In this document: positions 1-9,995 of the stretch, in pieces
How the letters are laid out: every line of letters starts with the position of its first letter
How positions within the stretch are numbered: position 1 is the stretch's first letter
Assembly: GCA_048213135.1 (NCBI GenBank)
Contig: PS015198.1
Coordinates: forward strand, 24,102 to 62,893
Direction: 5' to 3'
Length of the DNA stretch: 38,792 nt
DNA from: Reclinomonas americana ATCC 50394
Taxonomy: Eukaryota; Jakobida; Jakobea; Jakobida
The notes under the pieces: model-generated
Told to the model about the DNA's origin: nothing
What the model saw: the letters and a program-made list of their open reading frames with translations, nothing else
Database searches by the model: none
Program-made: the position numbers and the translations under genes

Positions 1-375
1 CGAAGGGGAAGCGAAGGGGAAGCGAAGGGGAAGTGAAGGGGAAGCGAAGGGGAAAGTCGAAGGGGGAAGACGATGGGGGAAGAGGATGGGGGAAGCAAAG
101 GCGAAGCACAAGGGGGAGCAAAGGGGGAAGCGAAGGGGAAGCGAAGGGGAAGCGAAGGGGAAGCGAAGGGGAAGCGAAGGGGGAAGCGAAGGGGAAGCAA
201 AGGGGGAAGACGAAGGGGAAGCAAAGGCGAAGCACAAAGGGGAGCAAAGGGGGAAGCGAAGGGGAAGGGGAAGAGGAGGGGGGAAGACAAGGGGGAAGAC
301 AAGGCGAAAAAGAGGGGGAGACATGGGGGAAGACAAATGCGGAAGACGAAGGGGGAGAAGTGGGAGAAAGGAAAA
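1..375. repeat. GGGGAAGC-type purine minisatellite
   Basis: Tandem array of an 11-12 base unit close to GAAGGGGAAGC, with variants GAAGGGGGAAGAC and GGGGAGCAAAG. It is almost purely purine on the + strand. It creates open frames rich in G, K, E and R in all three forward frames, which I regard as artefacts. It lies beyond the last exchanger exon that I can place and runs to the window edge. Confidence 0.9.
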
Positions 376-465
376 TCGTTGGCCGAAGACAAACTCTCTT
401 TCAAGCACGCAAAGACAGCCATCTGAACTCTCCGTTCACCCTTATCCTCATTTTCCCCTTGCGCT

Positions 466-1433
466 CTATCTCTCATTCCCCGTCTCCCCCCGATAGCTGC
501 TGAGAATGAAGAGAGGACGGCCGCTGATGCGAGGGATAGTCCCTTCTCTGTCAACTCGGCCCTTCTCAAGTGCGACGGTGGATCGTTGCAGGACAAGAGG
601 TGGAGAGGGGAATTTTTCTTTCTCTCTCTGCTGTTTACGCACCTGCCAAAGACTACCGTGGAGATGAAGGCACCGGCGCCAATTGGTTCGGAAACACCAA
701 TGTCGGCGTGGCCGGCGAGAATGCCGATGATGATGGCCGCGAGGTCGGGGGCGCCACTGCACGAGGGGGGACAAGAGAGTGAGAAGTCTGGAGAGGAGAG
801 AAGACACGAGCTGTCTCCAGCTGGGCCTCTCTCTCACTCTGCGAACTATTTCCTCTCATGGTGTACATCCCTTGTGGAATGACACAGAGTAAGAGGCAGT
901 TGAGCAAGAGAGAGCGGAAGAAGTGGTGCTTGAGGGGTGAGAGAACGTGTGAGAATCAAAGGGGAACCAAGGGACAGAGTGGGAAAGAGGAGAAGAATGG
1001 CGCAGAGAGAGAGAGAGAGAGAAGGTGAGACTCTAGCACGCTGGCTGCTTTCTCTCCCCTGTCTTCCCTCCAAGCTGAGTCGCACCTTCTCTCTCTCTGC
1101 GCCAGTCTTCTCCGCTTTCCCACTCTGTCCCTCTTTACTCTCGCTCCCAGCGTGCCAGAGAATGGTTGAGANNNNNNNNNNNNNNNNNNNNTCACTCTCA
1201 CTCAACTTTCCCAACGCCAACAACGTGACTCCCGCCACATTCGGCGACAATCGCAGTGCCTTGGACAGGCGAGTGAGCGCCGGACAGAAAAAGTGCTCAA
1301 CGACATTGGCCAGGAGGAGAAAGGTGAGTGCGAGGAGGAGGCACACGAGGATGGCGTGCAGAGGGAGAGGGAGGTGTGAGAGGAGGGCGATGATCCCGTG
1401 TGGTTCGTCGTCGTCTGAGAGAGGGAGAGGCAT
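466..1433 (-). CDS. Cation/Ca2+ exchanger (CCX/NCLX-like), N-terminal part
   Basis: Sodium/calcium exchanger superfamily membrane transporter, N-terminal alpha-1 region only. Exon 1 (1433-1207) starts at ATG and reads MPLPLSDDDEPHG, a hydrophobic helix, then VVEHFFCPALTRLSK and NVAGVTLLALG. The donor GTTGAG at 1206 splits the next codon. Exon 2 (756-643) completes it to N and reads GAPDLAAIIIGILAG and EPIGAGAFISTVVFG. The joined motif LALGNGAPD is the family signature (alpha-1 repeat, ion binding), so the junction is well supported. A candidate exon 3 (547-466) reads on in phase (EGTIPRISGRPLF) but reaches TAG at 466-468. The family normally has a second exchanger domain, which is not seen before the window edge. 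Either the true exon 3 boundary differs and the gene continues to the left, or the gene is truncated. A 20-base gap (1172-1191) lies in intron 1. A 5' extension is possible: an acceptor-like CAG sits just before the ATG. Confidence 0.75.
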
Positions 1434-2369
1434 GTCTTCTGGAGGAAGAGAAGTGACAAGACAAAGGACATGTGGGACTGTCAACAGAAGTTGTCACTCG
1501 TTTTTGGACCTCTACAACAGTCTGGTATACAAGAGAGACGAGTCTTGCAACCTGTCACACTGCGATCCACACGCAACAACGAGAACTCGCGCTCATAAGA
1601 TGCACAGCACTTGAGATATCGATATCGATCACAAGATGCGCAGTACTGCCAGACTGGCCTTGGTGTTGCGGCTACGGCTGTCTGCTGTACGCAAGAGACG
1701 AGTCTTGCAACCTGCAGCACCGCTAGCCACGCATAACATCGAGACATCGTTCGTCTAAGTGTGCAAGTTGTCGTCACTCTGCTTGTGCCTGACAAGCTGT
1801 TTCGTCTACGATGCTCTGCTGTGCATGAGAGACGAGTCCTTGTTGCAAGCAACAGCAGTACTGCTACGTATTTGGACAGGCGAGTGAGCGCCGGGCAGAA
1901 AAAGTGCTCAACGACATTGGCCAGGAGGAGAAAGGTGAGTGCGAGGAGAAGGCACACGAGAATGGCGTGCAGAGGGAGAGGGAGGTGTGAGAGGAGGGCG
2001 ATGATCCCGTGTGGTTCGTCGTCGTCTGAGAGGGGGAGAGGCATGGCTTCTGGTGGAAGATAAGTGACAAGACAAAGGACATATGGGACTGTCAACAGAA
2101 GTTGTCACTCGTTTTTGGACCTCTACAACAGTCTGGTATACAAGAGAGACGAGTCTTGCAACCTGCAACACTGCGATCCACACGCAACAACGAGAACTCG
2201 TGCTAATAAGATGCTCAGCACTTGAGATATCGATATCGATATCGATCACAAGATGCGCAGTAGTACTGCCAGACTAAGCCTTGGTGTTGCGGCTACGGCT
2301 GTCTGCTGTGCGAAGGGACGAATCTTGCAACTTGCAGCACCGCTAGCCACGCATAACATCGAAATATCG
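1261..2369. repeat. Tandem segmental duplication, about 500 bp copies, offset 611 bp
   Basis: Positions 1261-1757 and 1872-2369 are near-identical direct copies. Shared landmarks are TTGGACAGGCGAGTGAGCG, GACAAGACAAAGGACAT, TTTTTGGACCTCTACAACAG, a GATATCGATATCGATC palindromic run (one more GATATC unit in the second copy) and CCGCTAGCCACGCATAAC. Only substitutions and small indels separate the copies, so the event is recent. Each copy also holds shorter internal repeats around AGAGACGAGTCTTGCAACCTG (near 1532, 1693, 1826, 2145 and a decayed form near 2315). The duplicated block contains most of the first coding exon of the exchanger. Confidence 0.9.
1872..2044 (-). pseudogene. Duplicated exchanger first exon (orphan copy)
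   Basis: The second copy of the exchanger exon begins with the same ATG and reads MPLPLSDDDEPHG and VVEHFFCPALTRLSK with the frame intact. At 1871 similarity stops and unrelated codons (YVAVLLLLAT) follow. The AGVTLLALG part and its donor are therefore absent. It lies upstream of the full-length exon in transcription order. It is most simply a non-functional exon copy; use as an alternative first exon would need a donor that I do not see. Confidence 0.7.
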
Positions 2370-2480
2370 TGGTTGAAAGGAGCTCGATGATGTGAACAGC
2401 GGAGATCAGAAGTTGTCACTCTGCAGGCCGTGCTATTCCGTTTACCCTTGACCCCTTGACAAGTGTCGGCAGCCATCCAA

Positions 2481-3206
2481 TCACTGGCGACTCAGGAGCT
2501 CATCAAGTTCGGCCTGGAAACTGCGGACACTGTGCAAGGGTCCGCGCGTCTGGTTGGTCGCCAGCACGATGTCGATACGCGCCTGTTACATCAACAAAAC
2601 AATCACTGTGTATGAGATAGAAAGAAAACACCAGCTCGGTGAAGCTACACACCTTCTCCTTCAACTCGCGAATTTCTTCCTGATGCTTTTGCTCGCGAAG
2701 CAATCCACGCATCTTCTCCTCGCGAAGCATCACTTGCTGCTCACGAAGCTTCGCTTCGCGAACCACTGATCGCAACAGCTGTTCGCGGAGCTCCGTCTGT
2801 AAGCGCTCCGCCTCTATGAGCGAGCCCTGCTCGCGCACGTTTCGATGAATCGTCAACACAGCCTCGCGCACGCCCGTGACGGACGGCGGCTCGCCTACTG
2901 CCGAGAGCCGATGCAGGACGCCATCCAACGACAGCAGGATCTGACGATTCCTCTCTGCCAGTTCTGGAATGGGTACTTCGCCCGCTTTCATGGGCACTGC
3001 GTTCTGTGGAGTGTCACAAATCTACAATACGAATTCGAACTCCACTCCCTCTCCCCCACCGAACACACCTTGCCTGTCGACTGCGAGGGCCGAGGGTGAG
3101 TTCGCCGCACCAGTCGTGTACGTCGCCTCTGCTTGCACAACGCCGAGGAGGAGTCCCCTCCACTGATAAGCGCGCTTTCATCGAAGCGCACTCTCCGATC
3201 TACATA

Positions 3207-3245
<39 letters not shown>

Positions 3246-3964
3246 NNNNNNNNNNNNNNNNNNNNNNNNNNNNNNNNNNNNNNNNNNNNNNNNNNNNNNN
3301 NNNNNNNNNNNNNNNNNNNNNNNNNNNNNNNNNNNNNNNNNNNNNNNNNNNNNNNNNNNNNNNNNNNNNNNNNNNNNNNNNNNNNNNNNNNNNNNNNNNN
3401 NNNNNNNNNNNNNNNNNNNNNNNNNNNNNNNNNNNNNNNNNNNNNNNNNNNNNNNNNNNNNNNNNNNNNNNNNNNNNNNNNNNNNNNNNNNNNNNNNNNN
3501 NNNNNNNNNNNNNNNNNNNNNNNNNNNNNNNNNNNNNNNNNNNNNNNNNNNNNNNNNNNNNNNNNNNNNNNNNNNNNNNNNNNNNNNNNNNNNNNNNNNN
3601 NNNNNNNNNNNNNNNNNNNNNNNNNNNNNNNNNNNNNNNNNNNNNNNNNNNNNNNNNNNNNNNNNNNNNNNNNNNNNNNNNNNNNNNNNNNNNNNNNNNN
3701 NNNNNNNNNNNNNNNNNNNNNNNNNNNNNNNNNNNNNNNNNNNNNNNNNNNNNNNNNNNNNNNNNNNNNNNNNNNNNNNNNNNNNNNNNNNNNNNNNNNN
3801 NNNNNNNNNNNNNNNNNNNNNNNNNNNNNNNNNNNNNNNNNNNNNNNNNNNNNNNNNNNNNNNNNNNNNNNNNNNNNNNNNNNNNNNNNNNNNNNNNNNC
3901 TTTCTACCCTCGTCAGTCCTCCACGTGAGACAACTACTAATACGTCTCTCTCTCTTCCCTTTCC

Positions 3965-4002
<38 letters not shown>

Positions 4003-4500
4003 TCCCCTTCTCAATAATAATAATAAAACTTCACTGATCCATACACAACAATGAGCATCTACCAGTGATCGCCAGCAAGCCTCGTTTGCTTTCCTTATTC
4101 TCTCTCTCTCTCTCGCTGTCTATCTGTCTGTTCTCTCGTCCACCAGACAGCTCTGACGATGCATACATCTTCCCGCTCCTCCTTCCTCTCTCTGCCGCTC
4201 ACCCGCTCTCTTTCAATCTCTCGAGCCAACATCCCCCTTGTGTAAATGAGATAAGCGAGGTTATCCTTCGCACGTACCACCGTGGAATTCCATTGTCAGA
4301 GAGGGTCCCTCAGCAACCACTGGCACAGCAGAGTCCCCCTTGTGGTGGACCTGTTGCTGCTGCTGTTGTTGTGCATATTCCTCGCGCAACACCAACCTTG
4401 TTGGCAATGACAGGTTCTCCTTGTCTGCATCAAGACCACATGCTTGTCCACTGCCGAGTGGGTGGACGATGGCGGTTGCAAGAGCGCTGCACTCTGACAT
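2481..4500 (-). CDS. Coiled-coil protein with poly-Q exon, unrecognised
   Basis: No family recognised. Two 3' exons are clear. Exon 2997-2653 reads ELAERNRQILLSLDGVLHRL followed by a strongly charged heptad-like stretch (REQLLRSVVREAKLREQQ, LKEK) and ends at donor GTGTGT. Exon 2582-2481 continues in phase as ARIDIVLATNQTRG to FQAELDELLSRQ and a TGA at 2481-2483. The reading starts with AACGCAGTGCCCATG after an acceptor-like CACAG, so it probably continues upstream. A likely 5' exon is 4500-4278: ATG, then MSECSALATA, EEYAQQQQQQQVHH and TMEFHG, ending at a strong donor GTACGT. The link between this exon and 2997 crosses the gap at 3246-3899 and cannot be shown; the two could belong to different genes. 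The coiled coil suggests a structural or scaffolding role only. Confidence 0.5.
3001..4277. repeat. CA microsatellite, gap and CT-rich tract
   Basis: Holds (CA)n at about 3209-3245, directly against an N run at 3246-3899, then a (CT)n/CTCTT tract at 3940-4010 and further CT-rich DNA to about 4230. I see no exon that fits both frame and splice signals, apart from weak possibilities at 3070-3165 on the minus strand. Probably intronic to the coiled-coil gene. Confidence 0.7.
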
Positions 4501-4677
4501 TCCGCCGACAGAGACTCACGTGGGACACTGGAGCAGGACGAGTAACTGATGACAGAGTAAAGAAAGGTCAAGAGACCAACTGCCATTGACTCGTGAAGAG
4601 GGAAAGGTGGGATAACAGAAAGACAGCAGGTGCAAAACATCATCCTTCACTGCTCTCTGTCTCAGTCAACTCGGCCC

Positions 4678-4945
4678 TATAGCAAAGCCAGTATCGCCAA
4701 CTGCAAACAGATGGTGAGGATCAGCTCCCTCAATCGTCCAATCTCAACTCGATGAAGTAGCGCACTGATTCTTACTCCTCCATCTCCTTTTGTTTTCCTC
4801 ACTCCACTCCCCTGTCCGCCATCGCTCACCTGTACCGCAGACCACATGATCGCTTGGCGGCTGCATTGCACTCCTCCAAGCACCATTCCCTGTTCCATCA
4901 CCAGCCAAACTGCGACAGATACTCAGCTACCTTGCAACCTCTCTG
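4678..4945 (-). pseudogene. Decayed C-terminal fragment of LCM-family methyltransferase
   Basis: Reading the minus strand, EYLSQFGW and LEECNAAAKR...RYR match EYLRQFGW and LEECNAAAKRLGVPRY of the methyltransferase at 10192-10370. The copy has a TGA right after the FGW codons and a shifted frame in the spacer. The splice donor following RY (AGGTGAG) and a CAG-acceptor with a weak match to the final exon (LAILALL against FAIPSFL) are still visible. This is therefore a genomic duplication, not a retrocopy. It starts only about 50 bases after the stop codon of the receptor kinase gene and has the same orientation as the intact copy on the other side of that gene. Confidence 0.65.
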
Positions 4946-4993
4946 AAACGGCTGCAACATTGTGCGTCGGTAACACACCGTATTCTACTGCGA

Positions 4994-7900
4994 TCATGAA
5001 GATCCCGCTGCAGCCGACGCTGAGCCTCCAGCGTCGACCACACCGACGCCAACTGCCGAGTCACACAACCGCTTCAATTCGTCGTGCACATACGATGCCG
5101 ACACGCGCGTTGCTTGCGGCCTCTGCACCGTTACACGCACAATTACCATATCACCACAAATTTTCCCACCGGTGTGTCAGCACGCAACCCAGCACTGTCG
5201 AATCAAGTTGCGAATGTCCTCCGACACTTCTGCTCGCACACTCTGGTCGTCAAGATTGCCAGGCGGAACGCTATCAAGCATGCACCGCATGATGGCCGGT
5301 ATCGTCAGTCCACCGTACGGCTCACGGCGAGTGGAGATGAACCAGAGCAGTGATCCAAGACTGAATACGTCTGCCCTTTCGTCGTACTGAACGCGAGGGC
5401 GGAACAGAAGCGTGAGGTCAACTATGTTGCTCAGCCTGCGCAGACACAGCCAGATGCTCACTTCCTGGTCCAGCATGGTCTCGGGCGCAGCGTACGCCAT
5501 CGATCCGTGCTTTGACTGCATCCTGCCGAGAGTGCCATGAATCTTGGCCTCGCCAAAGTCGCAGACCTTGGCCACGAGTCGGTCAGCGCTGATGAGAATG
5601 TCTGCAGAGATTGACGAAGCAAAGAGCAGGATCAGCCTATGGGAGTGGGGATAGACAAGCAAACACATCGATAACTTGAACTCTTCGCAGTCAGCTTGTC
5701 ATAGCAGGTAATTAAGAGAGAGCGGCATTTCTCACCACCTCACTATTATCTCCCACTGCCTTTTCCTTTCTCTAATCCTGTCTTCTCTCTGTTTACTCAC
5801 TATGACACGCAACTTTGCGGCTTGAGATCTCGATGCACCACCCGACGTGAATGCATGTGGACCACCGCCGATGCAACTTGCACGAGCAGACTGAGCAACT
5901 GTTTAGTCGTCAAGTGCTGATCTTTCACCAAGTCGTGCAGCGTCTCTGCGTTGCCTCGCTCTCCTTCTTGACCGACATATTCAAGAACGAGGCCGAGACC
6001 ACTTGGATCGTCGTCGCACACAGCAAGCAATTTCACAATGTGTGGATGACTGTATGGAAGCTCATGAAGGACGGCGGCTAGCAGTCACACACAATGGTCA
6101 TTAATGCACGCAACTCAAGCTGCACCAACAGAGAGTGCTCGTTTTCGAAGCTCTCACGGACAAGTTTCCATTCCGCCGACCGCGAATTCCGAGCTTGTTG
6201 CCTGACCTGGTACCGCTTGTACGCCACAGTTTGCGTGACACCGCCTAGGTGGACAGAAGCATGGAAGACAGCATTTTGACCTGGGAGCACGACGCAGGAG
6301 ATATCAGGAATTCCTGTCCTGCACGGACGCATCGTCGCACAAACCGATAGCGAGCTGTCTCGCCATGGGGGAGATTTGAATTTCTGAGGAAAGAACAAGC
6401 GGTGCGCGAATGGCGAATCTGGATACTCTTTCAGTTACCAACTCCGCCGTCACATGAATGCGGCTCACGTCTGCGCCAGTGAATAAATGAGGAAGAATCA
6501 GCACAAAGCGGCAAGCGCTGCCGCATTCGCAACTCTCATATGCCTGAAACAACAGACGAATGCTCTCATGCTGTCCATCCGGGAACAGTGTGTGGAGCGA
6601 GTTGCGAACCAGTCGCATAACGCTCACATACTCAACGTCTTCGAGTGTAGAAATACGAGCCAGGTGAGCCACGCGATGGCGCACGTCCCGCAAGTTTTCC
6701 ACGGCTCGAATCTGCATGGTGGAGAATTGAGCGCAAAACAACGGAGACGCACACGAGAGTCTGCGAAAGATAATGCTCACTTTGGAGTCGTCAGCGAGCA
6801 TGCGCATTGCGAGTCGGTCCTCATTCGTGACAGGATCTAGGCGGACACGAGTATTCTGCAGATCCTCAACACGACAAGCGGTGACAGGAACGAAGGTGAT
6901 GTACAACAGCAAGGTGCTCAGCAACGACACATCCATGCCACTGGTCACTCCACTCCGTTTAAATTCCCGCACTGCTTCGTAGTTTGAAGGGAAAAGCTCG
7001 ACGGAGCGCATACGGATGTTGCCACGCTTGTCTAGAGTCATTCGACAATATCTGCAACCCACAATGAGCGGTCATGACCCAGCGCGGCGCAAAATGCAGT
7101 CTCTCACCTCGGTCGAGGAGACGGCAAGCAGAGTTGCTCAATGTCGAATGCACCTGGGAAAAACCCTACGACGAGTTGTTGCAGCAGCGAGCCAAGAGCC
7201 AGAGGAATTATCTCGTGCACAACCTCGGTGAGCATCAAGATTGGACGTCGGTCGCTGCGCACATAATTGCGAGTGAGGCGTCATGATGAGAGAAAAAGCA
7301 CATGATTGCCAAGAAACCTGAGGAAGTCCATATGAAACAGAGCTCGCAGCTGACGTTCTAACTCCTTAGCTTTATGTCTCCACTCGTCGCGTTCAGCGGA
7401 GGCCTTGGCAAGATACATGCGGAGGACGTCACATTCGGCGGTATCGGAATTGTAGACCAAACCAAATGGATCGTTGCGCTTACTAACAGCCTGCAGGGAG
7501 TCGAGATTTACGACGGGGGACAACAAACAGGACGTGAATCAACTAATAAGGCAAGGCAATGAGTACTTGAGCTCACCGATTGCGAAGAGGGCACTATGAT
7601 GGGATGGGGTACATGCAAAATCGTCAGTAGTTTTTAGAACAGTTGAGCACAACATGGAAACAGACCTAGAGCCGAGGTCTGCACTCGACGGCGCTTGCAG
7701 TAAAATAGCCAGTTGGCGAGAAGGGCGACGGCAGCGGTCCACACTATGGCGAGGAAGAGATCAGACACCAAGGCCATAAGTTTCGAAATCGACCACGGGA
7801 TGCCGTTGCGTTCAGTTCGCTTTCCCAGCTCCACGCCGTCACCACCTGCCAGTGACCACTCTCTCAAGATTTCGTCACCATCAGCATGAACAATGTACCC

Positions 7901-9731
7901 ACCATCTGGAGCAACAGCAATAGAGGCTATCCAACCCAAGTGTCGCTCCAACCGTCGCACTTCTTTCCCACTGGCTAGCGACCAAACTCGCACAGTCTTA
8001 TCTGTACTACTGCTTACAACGTGCTGGCCATCGGATGTGACAGTGACAGAGCGCACCCAGCTGGTATGTCCCACCAGTCGTCGCACTTCTTCTCCAGTGA
8101 CCAGCGACCACATTCGCACACTGAGGTCATCACTCCCGCTTACAATGTACTGGCCATCAGGAGTAACGGCTACGGAACATACCCAGTCTGTGTGTCCCGT
8201 CAGCTGAAGCACTTCTTCTCCCTTCTCCAGTGACCACACACGCACTGTCTTATCATTACCACCACTCACGATGTGCTGGCTATTGGGGGTGACGGTGACT
8301 GACTGCACTTCAGCGGTGTGTCCCTTCAACTGCAACACCTCGAGTCCACTCGCCAGTGACCATATACGCACAGTGTGGTCATCACTCCCACTCACGACAT
8401 GATGGCCGTCGGGAGTGACAGCAACAGAACGCACCCAGTCGGTGTGCTCTCTCAGCTGTCTTACTAGCTCACCACTTGCCAGTGACCACACTCGCACAGT
8501 CTTGTCTCGCCCTCCACTCACAACGTACTGGCCGTCGGGAGTGACGGCAATAGAGGACACCCCAAGAGTGTGTCCCTCCAGGCGTCGCACTTCCAGTCCA
8601 CTGGCCACTGACCAAACTCGGACTATGCCGTCATCACTTCCGCCAACCACATGCTGCCCGTCTGGAGTGAAAGCGAGAAAATTTACCTTTCCAGTGTGTC
8701 CACTAATGACCCTGCACGAGGTTGCGCCCAGAGTGGCACTGAACAATTATGGCAGTCAGTCCGAGACCTTGATTTCACGCACGTCAAATTGCAGCAAACC
8801 ATGTCGATCGCGCTTCCGCGCAGTTCCATTCGCCGAAGCCGGCAGGGCACAAGCACCTGTGAGTCACGCTATCGCAGATGCCACCATTGAGGCAAGTTTC
8901 CGGACCGCAGGGGAGAATGCTGCAGGAACCATCGCCGGCCGCTCCATCATTGCAGATCGAACCCATAGGGCATGTGCAGTAGTATTTACACAACGGGCCG
9001 TAGAAACCCGGACTGCATGTGCAAAGCCCAGTACTCTGATTGCACACACCGTGCCCAGAACTTCATGCAGGTTGTAAGTGGTCAGCACCGTCGGCAAGGA
9101 ACCATGCGACTGACTAACCACAGATGTGTGCACAGATCGACAAATGCAGGAATGCTGCAGTCGATTCCATGCCACATTGGCTGGCACTTGCAGCCAAATC
9201 CGTCAGGGTTGCACACTCCGTTTCCGTGGCAAGTCACCGACGGCTGGCAGTTGCTGCACCAACGAAAAGCATCAATAACAGAATCCTACCCGCAGAGTTA
9301 ACGAAGAGACCGACGACTCTAACAAACCAACGATCGCCGCCGAAACCTGGAGCACAGAAGCACAGTCCAGTTGACGGGTTGCACGCGCCGTTCGTGGGAC
9401 CTCCGCAAGTCTGAATGTCGTGGCATTGACACTGAGGGCCGTGCCAATCAACATCACACACACACGATCCACTCTCGCATGTTCCGTGATCGGAGCTGTA
9501 CACGTGTGAGTATGGCGCAGTTTGGAAAGCTTGAGAATTCCATGCCAAACACACACTCTCGATGTAACAAGAGCAACACATACACGTGGATGCACTCAAT
9601 CTCACACATGCGGTCAGACACACATCCGGTCTCACACACCTCAACCCAACAACAATCTCCGGCTCACACAGAGTCAGACACATGCACATGGCAATCAAGC
9701 ATGTCAACATCAACACACGTATCGGCTGCAT
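4994..9731 (-). CDS. Receptor-like protein kinase: signal peptide, EGF repeats, WD40 propeller, TM, kinase
   Basis: Predicted single-pass receptor kinase of 1223 aa in 14 exons: 9731-9328, 9253-9122, 9060-8800, 8738-7666, 7593-7577, 7490-7339, 7254-7108, 7051-6781, 6711-6469, 6383-6115, 6049-5814, 5601-5462, 5386-5189, 5122-4994. All phases agree. Residues 1-22 are a signal peptide (MQPIRVLMLTCLIAMCMC). To about 265 come five or so EGF-like modules (CSPGFYGPLC, CLNGGICDS). About 279-573 are seven WD40 repeats (VTPDGQYVVSG, KTVRVWSL). About 586-612 is a membrane helix followed by CKRRR. Next come a short coiled coil and an unrecognised 250-residue linker. About 930-1200 is a TKL-like kinase: VAYK (Lys about 956), HRDLKPQN (about 1062-1069), DFG (1083-1085), APE and a CW...R-type C-lobe. 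The glycine loop is degenerate (LPGQNAVFHASV). Least certain are the 17-base exon at 7593 and the donor at 7339 (7318 also fits). Confidence 0.8.
7666..8738 (-). other. Exon encoding seven WD40 repeats and the membrane helix
   Basis: One large exon of the receptor kinase gene. The seven repeats are about 42 residues each, beginning GHTGKVNFLAFTPDG, GHTLGVSSIAV, EHTDWVRSVAV, GHTAEVQSVTV, GHTDWVCSVAV, GHTSWVRSVTV and RHLGWIASIAV. This is enough for one closed propeller. Repeats 1-6 are very alike, which suggests recent expansion or homogenisation; repeat 7 is the most diverged. After the propeller the same open frame gives a hydrophobic helix (ALVSDLFLAIVWTAAVALLA) and a basic CKRRR stop-transfer, so the propeller is predicted to be outside the cytoplasm. 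Confidence 0.85.
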
Positions 9732-9995
9732 TTGAACGCTTTCTTCTCGCGCAAGTGTTTCGCGTGTGTGTTCGGTGCTCAGCCAGGACACTTCGTCGGA
9801 GAACCGTCACACTTTGCAACCACCATCCGCGTGAAGCACAAAAGACAACCTATACACTGCCTGAGCGCCACGACCGCTGCAGCTTTAACCTCAAAAGTAC
9901 TCCGCCGCTTTCTTAGTTGATTCCTTCACACGACTTCACATTGTCAATATCCCTCTTTTTACTGCTTCCGCGAAGTTACTCTATATCGCTCCGCA
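9732..9995 (-). promoter_or_regulatory. Short intergenic region upstream of the receptor kinase
   Basis: Only 264 bases separate the stop of the methyltransferase C-half from the ATG of the receptor kinase, both on the minus strand. Any core promoter and 5' UTR must lie here or overlap the upstream gene. I see no clear TATA box or other named element. Confidence 0.3.

Noticed and set aside
1-503. Plus-strand frames encoding K/G/E-rich proteins
   Set aside because: Open in all three frames because of the minisatellite composition.
1600-2250. GATATCGATATCGATC palindromic runs as a regulatory site
   Set aside because: They are part of the duplicated block and vary by one unit between copies, which fits simple slippage; similar words near 31845 give no context for a function.
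3006-4037. Long open frame on the plus strand
   Set aside because: Almost all of it is Ns plus CA and CT repeats; no splice or codon support.
6304-7062. 252-codon frame treated as a separate intronless gene
   Set aside because: Internal GTGAGC...CAG introns (6780-6712, 6468-6384) keep phase and lead directly into the kinase N-lobe, so these are exons of the receptor kinase.
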